From assembly GCA_963805325.1 (NCBI GenBank), contig CAWDTS010000011.1, positions 1-64,000 on the forward strand: a stretch of 64,000 nucleotides of DNA, in the 5' to 3' direction. The notes beneath the pieces are model-generated. The model saw only the letters and a list, made by a program, of their open reading frames with translations, searched no databases and was not told the DNA's origin. Numbering within the stretch: position 1 is the first letter of the stretch; each line of letters starts with the position of its first letter. The stretch comes from DASWJZ01 sp963805325 (GTDB lineage: Bacteria; Pseudomonadota; Alphaproteobacteria; Rhizobiales; Afifellaceae). Both the position numbers and the translations under genes were made by a program. This document shows, one piece after another, positions 58,700-64,000 of the stretch.

Positions 58700-59746
58700 T
58701 TTTTTTCGGACTTCAGCCTTGTGGTGAAAACTCAGAGTTCGCTTTCCGCTCTTCGCGTCGAAGCGGTAGACTGCGCTTTCGGGCGCGTTGAGCGTGATAC
58801 GGTCGCCCGGTGAGAACTCGGAGGCATCTGCCGTGGTGGCCTTGAGAAGGGTGTCGCCCATCGTCACGTCGAGGAAGTGGATGGGACCTGCGGATTCGAC
58901 GATCGACAGCTCGCCCGTCAACTGCAGCCCGTCGTCGCGGCCGTTCCCCGGCTGCAGATCGTGCGGGCGGATGCCGAGCACGACGTCGTCGCCGTCGCTG
59001 CGACCCGCTTGGCTGGCCGGGATGAAGTTCATCTGAGGGCTGCCAATGAAGCTCGCCACAAACAGATTGGTCGGATCCTTGTAGACGGTCATCGGCGCAG
59101 CGAACTGCTGCACGACCCCGTCCTTCATCACCGCAATCCGGTCGGAAAGCACCATGGCCTCCTCCTGGTCGTGGGTGACGAAGATCGTCGTGATCTTCAG
59201 CTCGCGCTGCAGGCGCCGAATCTCCGTACGCATCTTCACGCGCAGGCTGGCGTCGAGGTTGGAAAGCGGCTCGTCCATCAGCAGCACCGCCGGATTGCGC
59301 ACGATGGCGCGACCGACCGCGACGCGCTGGCGCTGGCCGCCGGAAAGGTCGGAAGGCAGACGGTCGAGCAGGCTCTCCAGCCCAAGCAGTTCCGCCGCCC
59401 AGTCGACCTGCTGGCGGATGGTCGCCTGTGGGACCTTCTGCTGGCGCAGCGGGAAGGCGATGTTGTCGCGCACGTACATGTGCGGATAGAGCGCGTAGTC
59501 CTGGAAGACGAGGGCGATGTTGCGCTCGCGCGGCGACATCTCCGAGATCTCGGTGTTGCCGAAACGGATGGAGCCCTCGTTGATATCCTCCAGTCCGGCG
59601 ATGCAGTAGAGCAGCGTCGACTTCCCACAACCGGACGGCCCGAGAAAGGAGATGAACTCGCCATCTGCGATCGCGAGGTTGAGGCTCTTCAACACTTCCG
59701 TGTCCTGGTAGCTCTTGCGCAGGCCAGCAATGGAGATGGCAACCAT
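58700..59746 (-). CDS. ABC importer D: ATPase (MalK/UgpC-like), reading in frame into the deacetylase
   Basis: About 349 residues up to the deacetylase ATG, which is full length for the family. Walker A is FLGPSGCGKSTLLYCIAGL, Q-loop IALVFQDYALYPHMYVRDNI, signature LPSDLSGGQRQRVAVGRAIV, Walker B AVLLMDEPLSNLDASLRVKM, switch TTIFVTHDQEEAMVLSDRIA. The TOBE region ends SGKRTLSFHHKAEVRKK, and then eight A residues lead straight into ATGGCATACGATC of the deacetylase without a stop. A missing or extra base in the A-run is likely. It may serve importer C as well, which lacks an ATPase gene. Confidence 0.9.
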
Positions 59747-59754
59747 TGTTGTCC

Positions 59755-61662
59755 TCAGCCCTTGACCGCACCAGAGAGAGCGCCCTGCACGAGGTAGCGC
59801 TGGAAGAAGAAGGCGATCAGTACCGGCGGCAGGATGGAAAGGACGCTCGCCGCGAAGAGCGGACCGTATTCGTAGAACTGTGCCTGGTTCAGGAAGCCGG
59901 CGATGACCACCGGGATGGTCTGCGCCCTCGGGGTCGAGGTCAGGATCAATGCGAACAGGAACTCGTTCCACGACACCAGGAAGCAAAAGATCAGCGCGGC
60001 GATGATGCCGGGGCGCACGACCGGCCGCAGCACCTTCCAAAGCATGCCGAGACGCGTGCAGCCGTCGATCAGCGCAGCGCGGTCGAGGCTGACCGGCACG
60101 TTTTCGAAGGTCGATTTCATCATCCAGGAGCACAGCGGCAAGAGGATCGACGAGTAGGCGATGATGAGCGCGTAGCGCGTGTCGAGCAGCCCGAGCACGC
60201 GGAAGATCACGAAGAACGGCAGCACCAGCGTGAGCGCCGGGATCATGCGGGTGAGAAGCAGCGCCCAAAGGCTCGTCGCGAAGAAGCGCTGCCGGCCGTA
60301 GCGCGCGAAGGCGTATCCGGCGAGCGTGCCGAGCGCAACGTTGACGACTGAGACGACCGCGCCGACCAGGAAGCTGTTGAAGAGCGACAGCGGCACGCGC
60401 TTCGCCTGCACGCTCGTCGTCGAGCCGTGGGCGAAGAGCACTGAGATGAAATTGTCGAAGGTGATGCGCGAGGGGATGAGGCTCGGCGGCGTGCGGATCA
60501 GGTCGGCCGGCGGCGAGAGGCTGATCAGCACCAGCGAGAGCACAGGCAGCGCTGACCAGACGAAGATCACGATCGCCGCCATGAGGAGGCCGGCGTGGGC
60601 CAGCCTGCGCGAGGTATTGGTCTTTATCATGCCGCGCGGCCGGTAGGGCGGGATCGTCGCCATGGGATGGCGGCGGGCACCGGTCGCGACCCACACCGCC
60701 TCGTTTTCCGTCGCGGCGACGGCGGCCGCCTTGCGGCTGCGGCGCGGGCCGAGGACGAAGAAGTAGAGAATGGCGAGCAGCAGGCTCGCGATCGTCAGCA
60801 CGTAGAGCGTCGCCGCGCCCTCGCCGAAGCGTAGGAACTGGAAGGACTGCAGGTAGCCGAGCCATGCGAGAAGCGTCGTCGCCGCGCCCGGCCCGCCGCG
60901 CGTCATGATCAGGATGATGTCGAACGCCATCAGCGCGTTGATCGTGGCGATGATGGTGATGAAGAGCAGCGTCGGCTTCAGCCAGGGAAGCGTGATGGAA
61001 AAGAAGCGGCGGATCGGCCCGGCGCCGTCGAGGATCGCCGCACGATGCAGGTTGCCGGGAATGGACTGCAGCCCCGCGAGGATCATGAGCGCCGTCAGCG
61101 GCGCCTGGTTCCACACATGTGTGAGGGCGACGAGGTTGAGCGCCCGGAAACCGCCGCCGAGCCACGGCGTCGCCAGCGCCCCGAGCCCGATGTCGTGGAG
61201 GAAGGCGTTGAGCAGCCCGAAGTTGCCGGCGTAGACGAACGACCACAGCACCGCGATCGAGACCGGCGCCATCGCCCAGGGGACGAGCACCACGGAGCGC
61301 AAGAAGCCGCGGCCCTTAAAGTTCTCGTTGAGCACCAGCGCGTAGATCATCCCGAGCACGGTCGTGCCGACGACCGCGAAGACGGCGAAGTAGGCAGTGC
61401 GCTCGAAGGCACTCCAGAATTCGCTGCTGTGGAAGAGCTTGTCATAATTGCCGAAGCCGACATACACCCAGCGCTTGGTGATAGGATTGATGGAGTGGAA
61501 CGAGAGGTAGAGGCTGTAGGCGAGCGGCAGTCCGGCCACGGCGGTGACGATGGCGAGCGCCGGCGCCACGGCGGAGTAGGCGAAGCTCGGGGGACGGCCG
61601 ACCCGCCTGCGGCGACGGGCGACGCGGCCAGGAAGGGCAGCGGTCTCTTCGGCGTTAGACAC
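59755..61662 (-). CDS. ABC importer D: fused MalF-MalG type double permease
   Basis: A single open frame of 635 residues holds two complete permease domains. Domain 1 (about 20-310): AYSAVAPALAIVTAVAGLPL, VVLVPWAMAPVSIAVLWSFV and EAA loop RAAILDGAGPIRRFFSITLP. Domain 2 (about 360-635): LLMAAIVIFVWSALPVLSLV, YAFARYGRQRF, EAA loop RAALIDGCTRLGMLWKVLRP and FLVSWNEFLFALILTS. They are joined by a linker with ATENEAVWVATGARRHPMAT. A natural fusion or loss of a stop by an indel are both possible; an internal ATG (MATIPP, near 60,663) could be a separate start. Confidence 0.85.
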   Translation of the reverse strand: MSNAEETAALPGRVARRRRRVGRPPSFAYSAVAPALAIVTAVAGLPLAYSLYLSFHSINPITKRWVYVGFGNYDKLFHSSEFWSAFERTAYFAVFAVVGTTVLGMIYALVLNENFKGRGFLRSVVLVPWAMAPVSIAVLWSFVYAGNFGLLNAFLHDIGLGALATPWLGGGFRALNLVALTHVWNQAPLTALMILAGLQSIPGNLHRAAILDGAGPIRRFFSITLPWLKPTLLFITIIATINALMAFDIILIMTRGGPGAATTLLAWLGYLQSFQFLRFGEGAATLYVLTIASLLLAILYFFVLGPRRSRKAAAVAATENEAVWVATGARRHPMATIPPYRPRGMIKTNTSRRLAHAGLLMAAIVIFVWSALPVLSLVLISLSPPADLIRTPPSLIPSRITFDNFISVLFAHGSTTSVQAKRVPLSLFNSFLVGAVVSVVNVALGTLAGYAFARYGRQRFFATSLWALLLTRMIPALTLVLPFFVIFRVLGLLDTRYALIIAYSSILLPLCSWMMKSTFENVPVSLDRAALIDGCTRLGMLWKVLRPVVRPGIIAALIFCFLVSWNEFLFALILTSTPRAQTIPVVIAGFLNQAQFYEYGPLFAASVLSILPPVLIAFFFQRYLVQGALSGAVKG

Positions 61663-61714
61663 GGGCTAAAACTCTGCGGTTCGGGCAGGCTTCGCGTCTG
61701 GAGAGAGGCGGGGC

Positions 61715-61738
61715 GGGAGGCGCTCCTTGGCGCCTCCC
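61715..61738 (-). terminator. 9-bp hairpin after binding-protein gene D
   Basis: GGGAGGCGC at 61,715-61,723 and its exact reverse complement at 61,730-61,738 enclose six bases. On the minus strand it follows the binding-protein stop by 13 bases and precedes the double-permease start by about 50 bases, as in the other three importers. Confidence 0.65.
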
Positions 61739-61751
61739 AAGTAGCATTGTC

Positions 61752-63054
61752 TTACTGGTACTGGTCTTTCAGCTCGGACGCCTTGGACGAGAGCGCGGCG
61801 ACGAGGTCGTCGGTCGAGGAGCCGGAGCGGATGTATTCCTGTACGCTCTGCATCATGAAGAGATCCCATTCGGCGAACCAGATCTCCTTGGCGATCTTAC
61901 GCGCCGTGGCGTTGCCGAGCTGCTTGTTGGCGATGTCGATGTCCTTCCACTTGGAGAAGGAAGCGACGATGTCCGGGTCCGCCATGACTTCCTTGTAGCC
62001 GGAGCCCAAGCCGAAATCGAGCGCCCAGCGCTTGATTACGTGGTACTCGCCGTCCTTGGACTTGCCGCCGAAGAACTGCAGCATGTTCCATACGCGATCG
62101 ACGTCGACCGGCTCGGAGCCCATCAGGTAGGCCGCAGTCCAGCCCATGGTGGAATGGGTCGCGCCCGGCATCATCGCGTTCTTCACCTTGCCGGCGATCT
62201 TCGAAATCGTCGGGGTCGTTGGTGACCTTCTGGTCGTAATCATGCAGCACCATGAAAGTGTGCGCGCCGGAGCAGTAGCTTGGAACGCCTTCGCCCGGCA
62301 GCGTCATGATGTCTTCGGCGACGAGACCTTCCTTGTAGAGGGTCTGGTGCGTCTCCAAGATCTTGCGCAGTGCCGGCTCGTCGACGAAGTTACTCTCGTC
62401 GTCGAACACCTTCGCGCCCTCCGAATACCAGCAGGCGAAGATCTCCCAAGAGAGCTCCGGCCACTTCTGGCCCCAGGCGGCATGGTACGGCGCGTCGGAG
62501 ATGCCGTCCTTCTTCAGCTTGCGGCAGGCCTCAAGCAGCTCGTCCCAGCTCTCCGGAACGCCCACGCCGGCCTTCGACAGGTCTTCCTCGTTGTAGATGA
62601 AGGCATTGTAGCCCGCGTAGTAGGGCATGCCGGCGATCTTGCCGTCGGGCAGCGAGAGCGAGGAGACCGAGACCGGGAACATGCCCGCCTTGATCTCGTC
62701 CATGCCCGGCAGGCCTTCGAGGTCACGGATCCAGCCGGCGGTATGCCAGCGGGCGATGTGATCCTCCTCGGAGTAGAGCATGTCCATGTGCTGACCGCCG
62801 GTCAGCTTGGTCTCCACCACAGCGTGATAATCGCCGGTGACGAGCTCGTAGTTGACGTTTTCGTCGTAGAGCTTGGAGAAGATGCCGACATTCTCCTCCA
62901 CGATCTGCGGCTGATACTGCCAGCCAATGAACTGCAGAGGCGTATCGGGCGCGGCGAAGGCCGACTTGCCGAACATCGCGCCGGCGGAGAGCGCGGCGCC
63001 GCCCTGGAGAACCCGGCGGCGGGAGAGAAGGTATTTCTCGAGAGAGCTTGTCAT
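61752..63054 (-). CDS. ABC importer D: extracellular solute-binding protein (Tat-exported)
   Basis: About 434 residues. The Tat signal is LLSRRRVLQGGAALSAGAMF up to SAFA. The mature protein has PLQFIGWQYQPQIVEENVGI, ELVTGDYHAVVETKLTGGQ, MDMLYSEEDHIARWHTAGWI, ESWDELLEACRKLKKDGISD and YHAAWGQKWPELSWEIFACW. After an indel near 62,215 it continues AGKVKNAMMPGATHSTMGWT and WNMLQFFGGKSKDGEYHVIK. It is a family 1 sugar-binding protein related to binding protein A. The RpiR-type regulator lies upstream in the same direction. Confidence 0.9.
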
Positions 63055-63268
63055 GGCCAGTATTCCCCTCGCGTCTTCACAGGAGAAGCCCGTTATTGAG
63101 CTTCTTCACTCATTCACCCCAAAAAAGGCAAGACAACTTCCCCGCCCGAAGAATCGACCAAGTAAATTCAGTCAATTGTTCGCGCGCCCGCCGGAACGTC
63201 GTCTACCGTCCCTCACGAGTATGCTTCGGGAATCCGGGGAAGCAAGGGCAATTTTCATTTTGACGTCA

Positions 63269-63281
63269 TTTTCAGTGAAAA
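63269..63281. promoter_or_regulatory. Palindrome TTTTCA-G-TGAAAA upstream of importer D
   Basis: A perfect 6+1+6 palindrome lies in the 300-base gap between the RpiR-type gene and binding-protein gene D, 215 bases before the latter's start. A further half-site ATTTTCA is at 63,251-63,257. RpiR family operators often contain GAAA/TTTC half-sites, so this is a candidate operator. The rest of the gap shows no coding signal. Confidence 0.45.
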
Positions 63282-63354
63282 CGGAGGGTGGTGCAGCCGA
63301 ATTGTGCAGAAAAATGATCGAGAAATGAAATTCTGAGCAACCGTTGAGCAGGAT

Positions 63355-64000
63355 TCAGTCGCTCAAGGGCTTGGTCTCGTCGGACTCGCGGAACGCCGCG
63401 ACCTGCTGCTTGATCCGGCGCAGCTTCTCGCGCGCCGGGGCACGGCGATGGATGGCGGCGCCGAAGGCGAGGACATCGATCGCGATCAGATAGGCATAGC
63501 GCAGCCCCGTCGGGCCGAGCACGTCGCCGTCCTCGCGGCCGTTGACGGCAAGCGCCAGCTCCGCCGCTTCGCTAACAGGCGTGTCGGGCGGGGCGAGCGC
63601 CATTGTCTTGGCGCCATATTCGCGCGCGATTCCGATGGAACGCAGCAGCTCCTGGTTCGTGCCGCTTACCGAGCAGCACAGCACTACGTCGCCGCGCTCC
63701 ACCGTGGCGGCGAGCATCATCTGCATCTGATGGTCGCTCGACGGCACGACGCGGATGCCGAGCCGGAAGAAGCGGTTCTGGATTTCCTCGACCAGCCATG
63801 ACGAAACGCCGCCGCTGCCGAAGGCATAGAGCGTGCGGCACTCGCTGATGAGGGCGATAGCCGCTTCCGCCTGCGGGAGGTCGAATCCGATCTGCACGTC
63901 CGCGATCGCCATTTGCGCGCGTTTCACCACGCGCTCCAGCACCTCGTCGATGGCGCTCGGCGGCGTTGCCGGCTCCAGGTAGCGGATGCCGACGCGCACC
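63355..64000 (-). CDS. RpiR/MurR family transcriptional regulator, cut by the window edge
   Basis: The C-terminal 215 residues are present; the N-terminal helix-turn-helix lies beyond 64,000. The SIS domain reads ALISECRTLYAFGSGGVSSW, LVEEIQNRFFRLGIRVVPSS, ERGDVVLCCSVSGTNQELLR and GAKTMALAPPDTPVSEAAEL, which binds sugar phosphates. The preceding VKRAQMAIADVQIGFDLPQ is the linker to the DNA-binding domain. It probably regulates importer D and the genes after it, all on the same strand. Confidence 0.88.
   Translation of the reverse strand, partial: VRVGIRYLEPATPPSAIDEVLERVVKRAQMAIADVQIGFDLPQAEAAIALISECRTLYAFGSGGVSSWLVEEIQNRFFRLGIRVVPSSDHQMQMMLAATVERGDVVLCCSVSGTNQELLRSIGIAREYGAKTMALAPPDTPVSEAAELALAVNGREDGDVLGPTGLRYAYLIAIDVLAFGAAIHRRAPAREKLRRIKQQVAAFRESDETKPLSD

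Noticed and set aside
54592..58813. Long plus-strand frames opposite the importer D operon
   Set aside because: These mirror the real minus-strand genes and show no recognisable domains.
56804..61246. A 1,480-residue open frame on the minus strand
   Set aside because: It is a merger: it begins in a wrong frame of the double permease, then happens to be in frame with the ATPase, the deacetylase (with an indel) and the subunit-3 protein. It is not one gene.
1..64000. CRISPR arrays, tRNA, rRNA, integrases or phage genes
   Set aside because: I looked for regularly spaced repeats, tRNA-like cloverleafs and phage-type proteins and found none that could be supported.

Overview
The window joins two unrelated stretches of DNA. 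Bases 1 to about 3,990 look planctomycetal: hairpin repeats at 1-74 and 139-160, a BASS-type symporter, a DUF2156 protein, a ComB-like phosphatase and a Uma2 endonuclease. In the middle of the Uma2 gene the reading changes abruptly to the C-terminal half of an NnrS protein. From there to the end the gene content is that of a GC-rich alphaproteobacterium of the Hyphomicrobiales (Rhizobiales) type: Usg, DUF2277, XdhC plus a MoeA-MobA-like fusion, CueR, many CUT1/Pot-type ABC importers with Tat-exported binding proteins, and MocR, SorC, DeoR and RpiR regulators. The join is most likely an assembly chimera, but this cannot be proven from the sequence alone. Many genes, especially at 1-28 kb and 40.6-51 kb, are broken by single-base indels although the protein on both sides of each break is well conserved. 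I treat these as probable sequencing errors and give one span per gene.

Layout. 4-18.7 kb is housekeeping and accessory: NnrS, a split XdhC with a VOC gene between its halves, a molybdenum-cofactor handling fusion, Usg, ChaC, MsrA, DUF2277, an outer-membrane beta-barrel, a CPBP protease, CueR, a LysE exporter, a universal stress protein, and an amidase with a GMC oxidoreductase. 18.9-27.9 kb is a forward catabolic cluster: ribulose-phosphate 3-epimerase, BtpA, FGGY kinase, a two-gene homologue of N,N-dimethylformamidase, two SDRs, an M20 hydrolase and a second homologue of the dimethylformamidase small subunit. 28.1-40.6 kb holds ABC importer A, a DeoR repressor, and genes resembling Amadori-product (sugar-amine) catabolism: a SIS deglycase-like protein followed by a PfkB kinase, with a dehydratase, an SDR, a COG3618 hydrolase, an M19 dipeptidase and a class IV aminotransferase. 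40.7-46.3 kb holds a polyamine-type importer B and a MocR regulator.

46.4-53.9 kb is a polyol cluster: HAD phosphatase and SorC regulator on the minus strand, divergent from importer C (no ATPase gene of its own) and two medium-chain dehydrogenases resembling erythritol/threitol and xylitol dehydrogenases. A degraded IS110 transposase fragment separates it from a converging minus-strand operon (54.1-64 kb). In transcription order that operon is: RpiR regulator, binding protein D, a single-chain double permease, an ATPase that runs in frame into a deacetylase, a small unknown protein, gluconate-dehydrogenase-like subunit 3, a GMC flavoprotein and a DSD1-type PLP enzyme.

As a whole the window is a set of scavenging islands for sugars, polyols and amino or amide compounds, each with its own importer and regulator. 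A hairpin follows every one of the four binding-protein genes, a consistent design that probably sets the ratio of binding protein to membrane components. No rRNA, tRNA or CRISPR array was seen.
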